From Anaerolineae bacterium (lineage in GTDB: Bacteria; Chloroflexota; Anaerolineae; Anaerolineales; Villigracilaceae), in NCBI GenBank assembly GCA_017303735.1, contig JAFLCF010000014.1, forward strand, positions 1-38,415: a stretch of DNA of 38,415 nucleotides, given 5' to 3'. The notes beneath the pieces were generated by a model. That model was given only the letters and a program-made list of their open reading frames with translations. It did not search any database and was not told where the DNA came from. A program made the translations under genes and the position numbers. How positions within the stretch are numbered: position 1 is the stretch's first letter; each line of letters begins with the position of its first letter. Positions 8,334-17,613 of the stretch are shown here, one piece after another.

Positions 8334-10928
8334 ATGAAGGTCAACACTCAATCGCCTCTGGTGAAGTGGGGAAATTTTTTTTCGCTGACAGCGTTGTATA
8401 TTCTTGCCGTCTTTTTGTTCGAAAAACAGATTGGGATTGAAATTCACATCATGGTCTTTCTACCCATTGTGGCGGCAGGCTGGTTGTTCGGCAGAATTTG
8501 GGGACTGGTTGCAGGAACAGGCGCCATTTTTCTGAGTACATTTTTGAGCGCTTCGATTCATGGCATCCCCTGGCCCGCTGCCATCGTACAGGGGAATTTT
8601 CTAGTCTACTTTTTTATGATCTTTACCGGGGGCATTTCAGGGAACCTGCAAGATAGCGTACAAAAACTCATTCAAACAGAGAACACGCTGCGGTCACGCG
8701 AACGCTACCTCTCCCTGCTTAACGACATCACTCATGCCATCATTGCCTCGCAAGATTTCGACTCCCTGATGCAAAACCTCGTCAAGGAACTGGCATCACT
8801 GCTCGAAGCAGATGACTGCACCATCACTCGTTGGGATGCTGAAAAAAGCGATATCACCATCGTCGCTTCCACAGCCAAACCTATTCAGGAATTTCGCTTC
8901 CCAAAGGGTCAACCCTCCCTAACCGCCGCCGCGCTTGAAGCCGGCGGGTTGATCCTTGCTGAAGACCTTGAAGCCAGCCCTTACATTTCCACTGAAGTTT
9001 CACGGCAGTTCTCTGCCCGTTCGGCAATGAGCGTTCCACTGATCGTCGGTAAATCCAAGATCGGTGCATTGACCATCTCCTACAAGCAGGCGCATGTCTT
9101 TACAATGGATGAGCAAAAGAACGCATCACAAGCCGGAGACCAGATCGCGCTTGCCCTCTGGAATGCCCAACAGGATTTTGAGATTCAAAAACGATTGCGC
9201 GAAACCGACGCCATGACGCGCATCGCCCGCGCCTTGAGCGAAACCGAACGGATCGGTCTTCCCAACGTGCTGGAGTTGATCGTCAACTCGGCAAGGCAGT
9301 TGATCCCCGGCGCGGAACAGGCGGTCATCCACAGCTTGGATACAGAGAAAGACCTACTCACGCCTGAGGCGGTCATCGGGTTTCAGGACGTCTGGGCGGG
9401 CAAGGCACAAATGCGGCTTGGCAAAGGCATCGCTGGGCAAGCCATCACCAGCGGAGAAACGATCAACGTCACCGACGTGCAAACCGACCCTCGCTTCATC
9501 CTGTTCGATACCCTGGTACAATTCCGTTCGTTGATGGTCACCCCGATCATTAGCGGAGAGAAGACTCTCGGTACGATCAGCGTGCAAAGCAAACAGCCGA
9601 ATGCCTTTTCACAAGACGAAGCCGACCTGCTGCGGACTTTGGGCGTCAACGCATCCATCGCCATCGAAAATGCGCGCCTATTGGAAAGTACCCAGCAGGC
9701 GTTACGTGAAACAAATGCTCTGTATCACATCAGCCGCGGATTGTTGGCTCTGGATGCCGAGGAACTACTGCATGATGCGGTTGACCTTCTGGAGCAGAAT
9801 TTTGGGTTCAACCTCGTACAGGTCTATTTAGTAGACCCGGAAACCGGAGATTTCATTCTCAAAGCCAGCAGCAGCGGCAAAAAATTAAAAGAAGAGGAGT
9901 ATCGCTTGAAAGCCGGGTCTGGAATCATTGGGCATGTGGCGGATACTCGAGAGCCCTTCTTTACTAATGATGTGAGCCAGGTGATCTTTTACATCAAAAA
10001 CCCAATGCAATTGGATACCAAATCCGAATTAGCGGTTCCGATCCTAGCAGGAGACCATTTGCTGGGAGTTTTAGATGTCCAGCAATCGCAAACCACGAAC
10101 TTCACGCCGCGCGACTTGCAACTTGTAGGCATTGTGGCAGACCAACTAGCGGCTTCGCTTCAGAAGGCAGAGTTGTACGAAACCCTGCAAATTTCCCTGA
10201 AACAAGAAAAAGCCGTCCGAAACCAGCTCATTCAAAATGAACGGCTCGCTGTCATGGGGCGGTTGTTGGCATCTGTTTCACATGAGTTGAATAATCCGTT
10301 ACAAGCCATTCAAAACGCCCTCTTTCTTTTAAAAGAGGAAAAAGGCATGACGCCACAAGGCTATAACGACCTTGAGATCGTGATCGCCGAGTCTGAACGC
10401 ATGGCAAGCTTGATCGAACGCCTGCGCGACACCTACCGCCCGCCCCAGGCAGAGGACCTTCAGCACACCCACCTCAATTCCATCATTGAAGATGTATACG
10501 CACTGACCGCCACCCACCTGCGCAAGAACAATGTCACCTTCGAATTCCAGCCGGATGAGGACCTGCCCGTTATCATGGCATTGTCAGACCAGATCCGTCA
10601 GGTTGTGCTCAACCTGCTCATGAACGGCGTGGAAGCCATGCCCAATGGCGGTAAGCTCACCGTCCGCACTCAATATTTAATCGATACCAACGAAATCTTG
10701 ATGTCTGTTTGTGATAACGGCGTTGGGATTTCACCCGCCATCCTGCCGTATATTTTTGATCCATTCATCACCAACAAGAAACGAGGCACAGGCATCGGGC
10801 TGACCATCTCGCATGACATCGTCCTCAAACATCGAGGGCGGCTGATCGCAGAAAATAACATCCTCACACCAGGCGCTACCTTCAAGGTCTGGCTGCCAGT
10901 GGCGGGCATTCCCGCGGAGATCGAATGA
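8334..10928 (+). CDS. Membrane histidine kinase with three GAF domains
   Basis: This protein of about 864 residues begins with three or four membrane helices (about residues 12-103) resembling the DUF4118/MASE type of sensor. Three GAF domains follow at about 125-280, 290-450 and 458-615. The third has the Chloroflexota-style segment LDTKSELAVPIL. The kinase core has the phospho-acceptor His650 in SVSHELNNPLQ, the N box in LRQVVLNLLMNGVEAM, and the G boxes DNGVGIS and GTGIGLTIS. It should autophosphorylate in response to small ligands or redox signals bound by the GAF domains. An in-frame ATG at 8289 exists, but the ATG at 8334 fits the promoter. Its stop overlaps the next gene (ATGA), so the response regulator is its likely partner. 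Confidence 0.88.
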   Translation: MKVNTQSPLVKWGNFFSLTALYILAVFLFEKQIGIEIHIMVFLPIVAAGWLFGRIWGLVAGTGAIFLSTFLSASIHGIPWPAAIVQGNFLVYFFMIFTGGISGNLQDSVQKLIQTENTLRSRERYLSLLNDITHAIIASQDFDSLMQNLVKELASLLEADDCTITRWDAEKSDITIVASTAKPIQEFRFPKGQPSLTAAALEAGGLILAEDLEASPYISTEVSRQFSARSAMSVPLIVGKSKIGALTISYKQAHVFTMDEQKNASQAGDQIALALWNAQQDFEIQKRLRETDAMTRIARALSETERIGLPNVLELIVNSARQLIPGAEQAVIHSLDTEKDLLTPEAVIGFQDVWAGKAQMRLGKGIAGQAITSGETINVTDVQTDPRFILFDTLVQFRSLMVTPIISGEKTLGTISVQSKQPNAFSQDEADLLRTLGVNASIAIENARLLESTQQALRETNALYHISRGLLALDAEELLHDAVDLLEQNFGFNLVQVYLVDPETGDFILKASSSGKKLKEEEYRLKAGSGIIGHVADTREPFFTNDVSQVIFYIKNPMQLDTKSELAVPILAGDHLLGVLDVQQSQTTNFTPRDLQLVGIVADQLAASLQKAELYETLQISLKQEKAVRNQLIQNERLAVMGRLLASVSHELNNPLQAIQNALFLLKEEKGMTPQGYNDLEIVIAESERMASLIERLRDTYRPPQAEDLQHTHLNSIIEDVYALTATHLRKNNVTFEFQPDEDLPVIMALSDQIRQVVLNLLMNGVEAMPNGGKLTVRTQYLIDTNEILMSVCDNGVGISPAILPYIFDPFITNKKRGTGIGLTISHDIVLKHRGRLIAENNILTPGATFKVWLPVAGIPAEIE

Positions 10929-11734
10929 AAGTCACCGGGCATATTCTCATCATCGACGATGAAGCCTCCCTGCGAAAAACCATGGCGCGTATTTTGCAGC
11001 AGGCTGGCTTCGAAGTGACCACAGCCGACAGCGCGGAAAAAGGGCTCGATTACCTGCGCACCACCGCCTTCGATATGGTATTGACCGATCTACGCATGCC
11101 CGGTATGCAGGGCATGGATGCGCTCAAACTCATCCACAGCAATTACCCATCCTTGCCCGTGGTACTTTTCACCGCCCAGCCCGATGTCAACTCGGCAGTG
11201 GATGCCCTGCGACACGGCGCCACCGATTACCTGCTCAAACCCGTCAAACCGGAGATCATCATCGAGCGCACCCGCTCCATTTTGCTCAACCAACAGCGCG
11301 AAAAACGCAAACGCGAAATACAAACCCAGATTGAATCTCTGCAAAGCGAATTAAAAAATCTCGAGATCGGAATTTTTTCCGGCAAGACCACCGAGCCTTT
11401 GAATCCGGCATCGCTTGAGAAGGAGCGTTTCCTCAAACGCGGGGCGTTGGTGCTCGATCTTCATGCCCGGCGTGTGCTTCTTAACGACAAACCGCTCAAC
11501 ACCCCGCCAACCTCTTTTGACTATTTACTTGTGCTTGCGCGTCACGCTCCAGACGTGGTCGATTACCAAACTCTGGTTGCCGAATCACAGGGATATCAAA
11601 CCGACCCGCGAGAGGCACAGGAACTTAGCAAGTGGCACATCCACCAATTACGCCAGATCATTGAAACAGACGCCCACAACCCGACCTACCTGCTCAATGT
11701 GCGCGGAACAGGCTATCGGCTCGTAAGCGATTAG
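10925..11734 (+). CDS. Response regulator with winged-helix DNA-binding domain
   Basis: This 269-residue protein has an N-terminal receiver with the acidic pair DD at 11-12, phospho-acceptor Asp55 in LTDLRMPG and the conserved Lys105 in YLLKPVKPE. A charged coiled-coil linker of about 30 residues (119-150) follows. The C-terminal OmpR-type winged helix spans about 168-269 and ends in the characteristic YLLNVRGTGYRLVSD. It is therefore probably a transcription factor controlled by the kinase just upstream, with which it overlaps by four bases. The long coiled-coil linker is not typical of short OmpR proteins and may set dimer spacing. A strong terminator follows. Its target genes are unknown. 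Confidence 0.9.
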   Translation: MKVTGHILIIDDEASLRKTMARILQQAGFEVTTADSAEKGLDYLRTTAFDMVLTDLRMPGMQGMDALKLIHSNYPSLPVVLFTAQPDVNSAVDALRHGATDYLLKPVKPEIIIERTRSILLNQQREKRKREIQTQIESLQSELKNLEIGIFSGKTTEPLNPASLEKERFLKRGALVLDLHARRVLLNDKPLNTPPTSFDYLLVLARHAPDVVDYQTLVAESQGYQTDPREAQELSKWHIHQLRQIIETDAHNPTYLLNVRGTGYRLVSD

Positions 11735-11757
11735 GTAGACAATGCTCTGGGGTATGT

Positions 11758-11809
11758 CCCCGCCCATTGGATAAGAACCCGCCTCCGGTCCGCGCTTGAG
11801 GCGGGTTTT
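11758..11809 (+). terminator. Rho-independent terminator, copy 1 of a 52-bp repeat
   Basis: The stem AACCCGCCTC (11776-11785) pairs with GAGGCGGGTT (11798-11807), followed by a T run. It ends the kinase/regulator transcript. Together with 18 bases upstream it forms a 52-bp unit that recurs at 14125-14176 with only five mismatches, including most of the loop. Confidence 0.85.
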
Positions 11810-11859
11810 GCTATTTTGTATAGGAGATTTGGGCTGGATGTTATTCCGTGTAATTTGGA

Positions 11860-11865
11860 TATACT
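11860..11865 (+). promoter_or_regulatory. -10-like box before the GH5 gene
   Basis: TATACT lies 31 bases upstream of the chosen GH5 start, after the terminator of the preceding gene, so a promoter is needed in this space. No clear -35 is visible, so this is a weak call. Confidence 0.3.
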
Positions 11866-11896
11866 TTCATCATCAATAATAAAGGTAGAAAAACTC

Positions 11897-14104
11897 ATGA
11901 AAAACCAGTGGCTTACCAAAGTTTCGTTTACCCTTACATTAGCATTGACCATACTATTAGTTGGACGTTTTTTTCTTACTGCTGAAGCCAAGCCATTGAT
12001 GGCACTTAACACCAAAACGTTGACGCCTAACAAGGCAATTGCAAGTTGGCAAACAGGCATTCCAGTTGGAGAAAAAAGACCTGTGGTGGTATTTTTGCCT
12101 GGTTGGGGCGGAGTAGGGGGAGTAAATGCTTCCATATCACTACAAAACACAAATCTAGCGAATCAAGGTTATGTGACCCTTGCCATTGGTTTTGACTCAA
12201 GCCAAACTTGGATCAGCGATATCAGCCAAAAGACTCTGGAAGGATTGAATAAACTTTGCGTTGATGCAACCATTCCATCTAATTGCAACGCCATCGTCTT
12301 AAATGGGTCTTCATATGGTGGAGCACAAAATTATTGGGTGATCGAATATGTGCGCAGCAACGGATACGATGGCAGTGCAGAAAGCAAAGGTAACGTGATC
12401 GGCTTTGTTTCAGAAGATGCTGGGTATGGCGCACCTGGGAACTTGGTAAACGCTAATACCGGAGAATACAATCGTACAGGTCTGGCTGATACATCAGCAT
12501 ACAGCATAGCCATGATTGAAAATCTGGGAGACACGACTTTTCCCGTGGATGAATGCACCTGGGGAAATTGTGGTATTCGTGTATTGAGTAATGCCCATTT
12601 TGTCCAAGGTGATACGAATGTCTTCAGCATCTGTCCACCAGGAGGTGGGCACGGTACACGCGGATATACCGATTGGAACAATTGGGTGATTTCAGCTATT
12701 AAAACCATAATCCATGTTGAAAATGCAGTTCCTACGTTTACAGGGTATTCGGAACCGACTTTGTCCGTTACAAATTCGTGTGTAACATCCACCTTGCCAG
12801 GGCTCTCAATTTCGGGGACACAACTCATGGCGAATGGACAGGCTGTCCGTTTACGCGGCATCAATATGGGAGATCCGTTCTGGGCACGCGGCTGGTATGG
12901 TTCCATGTATTCAACAGCAAATTACGCAACACTCGCACAAGACTGGCATGCCAACGTTGTCCGCATCAGTATCTTTCCCACCCAATGGAAGAATATGAAT
13001 CGCACCACCTTGTTGGAGGGATTGGACACAGAAATTCAAGCCGCACTGAGCAATGGCATGTATGTAATCATCTCTTATCATGTTATTGGTTGGCCCAATG
13101 GTTGGTATCAACCAGCATATCCTGGCAACCCAGCAGATACATACGACTCCAGTTTAAGCGTAGCAACCTCCTTCTGGGCTCAAATGGCACAAACATATGG
13201 GTCTGACACTCGTATCATTTTTGATCTTTGGAACGAACCTGTTCATGACAGTAGCGACTGGTCTAATGTAACCTACTGGACAAGTCTGAAGCCGTATTAT
13301 GAAAATATTATTCAAACAGTACGAAACAATGGTGCTCAAAATATCGTACTTGCCACCGGTAGCGGTTGGGCAAGCTGGCTGGCTGGTATCAAGGATGATC
13401 CATTGGCAGATACAAAAGTTATGTATGCCTATCATAAATATTCTGTCGAGGGCTACAACACTGCAGCTGTTTGGAATGCAGATTTGGGCGGGTTGCTTGG
13501 TGTAAAACCTGTTATTGTGTCAGAGTGGGGGTATGAAGACAGTGACGTGACCAATCCGACTTGGCCCGGCACGCAAACCTCATATGGCGATCCATTCACC
13601 CAATGGCTTGACAGTAATAATCTCAGCAACCTAACATGGATGTACCATCATGATTGGACTCCCGCACTGATCAAGTCAGATAGCACCCCTACAATATATG
13701 GATCATTCGTAAAAGGGTATTACACCAATCTTTCAATTGACACCACAAAGCCAGATCTCATTATTACACACGTCACAATTAATCCAACTGCGCTGCAAAA
13801 TGGTCAAACATTTACAGTGAATATTACGGTCAAGAACCAAGGTGCTTCAACAGGAGCCAACACGATCTACCTCGATGTTTATATCGACCGTGATCCGTCG
13901 ACCTTGCTTGACCCTATAACAGGCTGCCCACCTCCCGGCGACTTCTTTACCTCGAATGACTATGCCAACATCCCCGCTGATATGACTGATATAAAAAATG
14001 TTACAGTTACTGGTGGATTGCCAGCAGGAAAGCACCAAATTTGGGTCTATGTAGATTCACGCTGTTTGGTCGACGAAGAGACAGATAGCAACAATTCGCC
14101 ATAG
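11897..14104 (+). CDS. Secreted esterase-like / GH5 cellulase-like / CARDB multidomain protein
   Basis: This protein of about 735 residues begins with a signal peptide or membrane anchor (MKNQWLTKVS plus a hydrophobic run ending in AEA). Residues about 60-275 look like an alpha/beta hydrolase, with nucleophile elbow GSSYGG (Ser139) and plausible Asp212 (ENLGDTT) and His252 (GGGHGTRG). Residues about 303-610 are a GH5 glycosidase with acid/base Glu447 in DLWNEP and nucleophile Glu543 in VIVSEWG. Residues about 617-735 form a CARDB adhesion-type beta domain. It probably attacks plant or microbial polysaccharide outside the cell, perhaps removing esters as well as cutting the chain. Codon use looks more AT-rich than its neighbours. 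An in-frame ATG at 11816 is rejected because 11897 has an AAAGG site 11 bases upstream and starts the signal peptide. Confidence 0.85.
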   Translation: MKNQWLTKVSFTLTLALTILLVGRFFLTAEAKPLMALNTKTLTPNKAIASWQTGIPVGEKRPVVVFLPGWGGVGGVNASISLQNTNLANQGYVTLAIGFDSSQTWISDISQKTLEGLNKLCVDATIPSNCNAIVLNGSSYGGAQNYWVIEYVRSNGYDGSAESKGNVIGFVSEDAGYGAPGNLVNANTGEYNRTGLADTSAYSIAMIENLGDTTFPVDECTWGNCGIRVLSNAHFVQGDTNVFSICPPGGGHGTRGYTDWNNWVISAIKTIIHVENAVPTFTGYSEPTLSVTNSCVTSTLPGLSISGTQLMANGQAVRLRGINMGDPFWARGWYGSMYSTANYATLAQDWHANVVRISIFPTQWKNMNRTTLLEGLDTEIQAALSNGMYVIISYHVIGWPNGWYQPAYPGNPADTYDSSLSVATSFWAQMAQTYGSDTRIIFDLWNEPVHDSSDWSNVTYWTSLKPYYENIIQTVRNNGAQNIVLATGSGWASWLAGIKDDPLADTKVMYAYHKYSVEGYNTAAVWNADLGGLLGVKPVIVSEWGYEDSDVTNPTWPGTQTSYGDPFTQWLDSNNLSNLTWMYHHDWTPALIKSDSTPTIYGSFVKGYYTNLSIDTTKPDLIITHVTINPTALQNGQTFTVNITVKNQGASTGANTIYLDVYIDRDPSTLLDPITGCPPPGDFFTSNDYANIPADMTDIKNVTVTGGLPAGKHQIWVYVDSRCLVDEETDSNNSP

Positions 14105-14124
14105 GATGCATTTTCTGAGCTGCA

Positions 14125-14176
14125 CCCCGCCCAATGGATGAAAACCCGCCTCCGGTCCACGCCTGAGGCGGGTTTT
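14125..14176 (+). terminator. Rho-independent terminator, copy 2 of a 52-bp repeat
   Basis: A 12-bp stem (14141-14152 with 14165-14176) ends in TTTT and terminates the GH5 transcript. It matches the terminator at 11758-11809 in 47 of 52 positions. Confidence 0.85.
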
Positions 14177-14253
14177 CATTTCCCAACTTTTGCCAACTTT
14201 TATCCTCTCCAACCTATCTTTTCCCCGGGGGATTCCTGTGAAAATATATCCAT

Positions 14254-16593
14254 ATGAATACGCCCCTCGCACCTACTCAAGAATTAGTGCGCATCCTTGT
14301 TGTGGATGACCATCCCAACACCGCCACGACGCTTGCGCGCGCGCTAGCCCAGATCGGTCCCTCGGTGGACGTGGTTTCGGCTGTCAGCGGATTGGATGCC
14401 CTGGAAAAAGTGAAGGACAAGGGCGTTGATATTTTATTCACCGATATGATCATGCCGGAAATGACAGGGTTGGAACTGATCGAGAAAATGCAGAACCACC
14501 CCGGCGGAAAACCTTCCTATTCTTATCTCATCACGGCATATGATGTGCCCGGTCTAAAAGTGAGTGCCCAGCGTTTGAAGGTTAATGATGTCATTATCAA
14601 GCCAGTGCGCCCCGAGAGAATCTGCGAAATCGCCACTACTGCCATCACTGAAATGAAACAATCGACCGGCGGCGCAGACGGGAAAAAGACCGCAGTCAAA
14701 CGAAAGTTCAAGATATTGGTGGCTGATGATGTAATGGATAACGTCACTCTGTTGACGCGCTATCTTGAATATGAAGGCTACGATCAGGTCGTTGCCAGAG
14801 ATGGGCAGGAAGCCTTGAACAAGGTGCGTGACGAGCTTCCAGATATTGTGCTTCTGGATGTTAACATGCCCAAAAAAGACGGTTTCACTGTCCTCGAAGA
14901 GATCCGTAAAGACCCGGCGGTTGCGCATATCCCGGTCATCATCCTAACGGCGGCACGGCTTGACCCGTCTGATGTGCGCTCAGGGCTGAACCTCGGCGCA
15001 GATGATTATGTGACCAAGCCCTTTGACCGCCATGAGTTGATGGCGCGCATCCGCACCAAACTGCGCGTGAAAGAAGCAGAGGATGTGACCCGCCGCCGCA
15101 ACCGCGAATTGAATCTGTTACCCGAGATCGGAAAACAACTCAGTGCCCGCCTCGATATTAAAGACCTGGCAGATGTACTGCTCAAACGCACGGCAGAGAC
15201 CCTCGGCGCCCTTCAAGGCAATATGTACATTCTGAATGAGAATGAAAAGGATGTTCGCGAAAAGTATGAGGTGGTGCTGAATCCTTCCGGTGCAGCCGAA
15301 AATCTGACCCCACCCGCAAAGCTCATCCAACATGTTAAAGGCACCAGTCAGGGGTTGGTGATCGAAGACGCCGTCAATGACCCGCTCTGGCAGGTGGATG
15401 CAGGCTCTGCCATCCGCTCGGCGTTGGTGGTGCCCGTGCTTGGGCGGCACGCTCTGCTTGGGCTGATCCTACTTACACATGAACAGGAAAGTTATTTCAA
15501 TAACGATCATCTGCTTCTGCTGCAAGCAATTGCCAGCCAGGCAGCCATTGCCATCGAAAATGCACAGTTGTATTCGGTGGTCATCCAGGAACAAAAGAAA
15601 GTGGCAGCGATTCTACGTCACGCTGCCGAAGCCATGCTGCTTTTCGACTCACAGGGCAATCTGACCCTGCTTAACCCGGCGGGCGAGCAATTATTCACAG
15701 AACGCTCTGTAAAGATCAACCAACCCCTGCCTGCTGATAGCGGATATGAAACCTTCATCACCCTTTTAGAGGAAGCCCGACTCTCGCATATGTCGAATTC
15801 GGGTGAGGTGGTCTGGCCCGATAAGCGCACATTTACGGCATTCATCGCCCCCATCGAAGATGGTGGGATGGTTGCCATTCTGCATGATGTGAGCCGTTTC
15901 AAAGACCTCGACCGCATCAAGAACGAGTTCATTGCCACGGCTTCGCACGACCTCAAGAATCCGCTCACATCGATTGGCGGGTACGCACAGCTTTTGGCTC
16001 ATGCCGGAGACCTCAATGACAACCAAAAGGATTTTGTCGAGCGCATCAAACACTCGGTCAAGAACATGAGTGAGCTTGTGCAGAACATGATGTCGCTTGC
16101 TCAGTCTGATCTGGAAGCCATTCAAAAATATGAGCCTGTTGAACTTAAAGCGATTCTTCAGGAAATGGAAAATGAATTCATCTTTCAGGCAAAAGAGAAA
16201 ATTCAATCTCTCAACATGACCCTGCCCGATGGAGCCATCCAGTTAAGCGGTGATCCCTTGCAATTGAGGCAGACGTTCCGCAACCTGATCGGCAATGCCA
16301 TCAAGTACACCCCGCAGGGCGGCGAAGTCAATGTGAAAGCCGCTGTCAAACCCGGGCAGGTCACCATCCTCATTGAAGACAACGGATATGGCATTCCAGC
16401 TGCGGACCTGCCATTTATTTTCAATCGTTTTTATCGGGTCCGCAGCGGCAAAGCCAGCGAAGTGGAAGGCAATGGGCTGGGTCTTGCCATCGTCAAGTCG
16501 ATCATTTCAGAACATAAAGGTTCTATAAATGTAGAAAGTGAAACCGGCAAGGGGTCATGCTTCAGTATTACCTTGCCATTATTATCAACTTAA
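14254..16593 (+). CDS. Soluble REC-REC-GAF-PAS histidine kinase
   Basis: This 779-residue protein has no membrane segment. Two receiver domains come first: REC1 (about 12-135) with Asp64 in FTDMIMPEMTG and Lys in IIKPVRPE, and REC2 (about 152-272) with Asp202 in LLDVNMPKKDG and YVTKPFD. A GAF domain (about 290-440) and a PAS-like domain (about 450-545) follow. The kinase core has His565 in TASHDLKNPLTSIGGY, an N box in FRNLIGNAIKYTPQGG, and G boxes DNGYGIP and GNGLGLAIVKS. With receivers in front of the kinase it can take phosphoryl groups or signals from another kinase and alter its own activity, so it is a likely relay node. It is first in a run of seven closely spaced genes. Confidence 0.88.
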   Translation: MNTPLAPTQELVRILVVDDHPNTATTLARALAQIGPSVDVVSAVSGLDALEKVKDKGVDILFTDMIMPEMTGLELIEKMQNHPGGKPSYSYLITAYDVPGLKVSAQRLKVNDVIIKPVRPERICEIATTAITEMKQSTGGADGKKTAVKRKFKILVADDVMDNVTLLTRYLEYEGYDQVVARDGQEALNKVRDELPDIVLLDVNMPKKDGFTVLEEIRKDPAVAHIPVIILTAARLDPSDVRSGLNLGADDYVTKPFDRHELMARIRTKLRVKEAEDVTRRRNRELNLLPEIGKQLSARLDIKDLADVLLKRTAETLGALQGNMYILNENEKDVREKYEVVLNPSGAAENLTPPAKLIQHVKGTSQGLVIEDAVNDPLWQVDAGSAIRSALVVPVLGRHALLGLILLTHEQESYFNNDHLLLLQAIASQAAIAIENAQLYSVVIQEQKKVAAILRHAAEAMLLFDSQGNLTLLNPAGEQLFTERSVKINQPLPADSGYETFITLLEEARLSHMSNSGEVVWPDKRTFTAFIAPIEDGGMVAILHDVSRFKDLDRIKNEFIATASHDLKNPLTSIGGYAQLLAHAGDLNDNQKDFVERIKHSVKNMSELVQNMMSLAQSDLEAIQKYEPVELKAILQEMENEFIFQAKEKIQSLNMTLPDGAIQLSGDPLQLRQTFRNLIGNAIKYTPQGGEVNVKAAVKPGQVTILIEDNGYGIPAADLPFIFNRFYRVRSGKASEVEGNGLGLAIVKSIISEHKGSINVESETGKGSCFSITLPLLST

Positions 16594-16608
16594 TAAAGAG
16601 GAGTATCT

Positions 16609-17598
16609 ATGAAAACTAACACCCGTTTCTTTCTTGTTTTTGTCATTGCCGCCCTGCTACTTGGCGCGTGCGGAACTGCTACAGGACCTGCAGACAAGGT
16701 CACTGTGCAATTGAGCTGGTTCCATGGAGTGGAATATGCAGGTTTTTATGCTGCCATCGACCAGGGCTATTATAAAGATGCCAACATTGAAGTAGTTCTA
16801 AATGCTGGCGGACCGGAAATCAATCCGCTGGATGAAGTTGGCAATGGCAATGCCCAGTTTGGCATCGGAAGCGGCGATAGTCTCATCACTGCGCGCGCGA
16901 ATGGGCAGGATTTTGTAGCGGTTGCTACGATCTTCAAAGACAATCCGCTTGCCATCACTTCGCTGGCAAAAGACAATATTCAAAAACCGGAAGATCTGGT
17001 TGGAAAAACCATCGGGGCTTACTCCCTTGATCTAAGCAACTTCTTTGACCTGCCCTTCCTTGCCCTCTTAAACCGCACAGGATTGGATCGCGACTCCATG
17101 AATTACGCGCTCATTGAAGATTTCAACGGCGCCAACGAGATCAAAGCCGGTAACATGGATGCGATGAGCGGCATGTTCGCCACCGATCAGCAGGTGATGG
17201 CAAGCCAGGCTGACGATGAGTTGAATTTTATCTACTATAAAGACTATGGATACGATGTGTATATCAATGCCATTTTCGTCCGCGGAGAATTCAGACAAAA
17301 TAACCCTGACCTGATCCGCCGTTTCATTCAGGCAACAACCAAGGGCTACCAATACGCTATTGAAAATACAGATGCTGTTGCACAGCTTGCAGTCACATAT
17401 GATGAGACGCTTGACCTCACCTACCAGCAGGCGGTGATGCAAGCACAGATTCCGTTCATCAATAATGGTGATGGTCAGCTCGGCACGATGAATGAGAATA
17501 TATGGGAAAACACCCAAAACATTCTGCTTGAATTTGATCTGATCTCCGCCCCTATTGACCTATCCACTGTATACACGAACGAATTTACAACACCGTAA
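16609..17598 (+). CDS. NMT1/THI5-like substrate-binding lipoprotein, orphan
   Basis: This 329-residue protein has a lipoprotein signal with lipobox LLGAC and acylated Cys21. The mature part is a type 2 periplasmic-binding fold of the NMT1/THI5/SsuA kind. It starts VQLSWFHGVEYAGFYAAIDQ, the usual opening for proteins binding pyrimidine precursors, sulfonates or similar small organics. The ribosome site AAGAGGAG is strong, so expression should be high. No ABC permease or ATPase gene lies near it; all its neighbours are signalling proteins. It either serves a transporter encoded elsewhere or presents a ligand to the membrane receptors encoded just downstream. A hairpin after its stop could raise its level over the later genes. 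Confidence 0.87.
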   Translation: MKTNTRFFLVFVIAALLLGACGTATGPADKVTVQLSWFHGVEYAGFYAAIDQGYYKDANIEVVLNAGGPEINPLDEVGNGNAQFGIGSGDSLITARANGQDFVAVATIFKDNPLAITSLAKDNIQKPEDLVGKTIGAYSLDLSNFFDLPFLALLNRTGLDRDSMNYALIEDFNGANEIKAGNMDAMSGMFATDQQVMASQADDELNFIYYKDYGYDVYINAIFVRGEFRQNNPDLIRRFIQATTKGYQYAIENTDAVAQLAVTYDETLDLTYQQAVMQAQIPFINNGDGQLGTMNENIWENTQNILLEFDLISAPIDLSTVYTNEFTTP

Positions 17599-17613
17599 CA
17601 CTTTTATCCATAA

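Noticed and set aside
11816..11896. Longer N-terminus for the GH5 protein
   Set aside because: It would start next to the upstream terminator, run through the only promoter-like box and place a charged stretch before the signal peptide.
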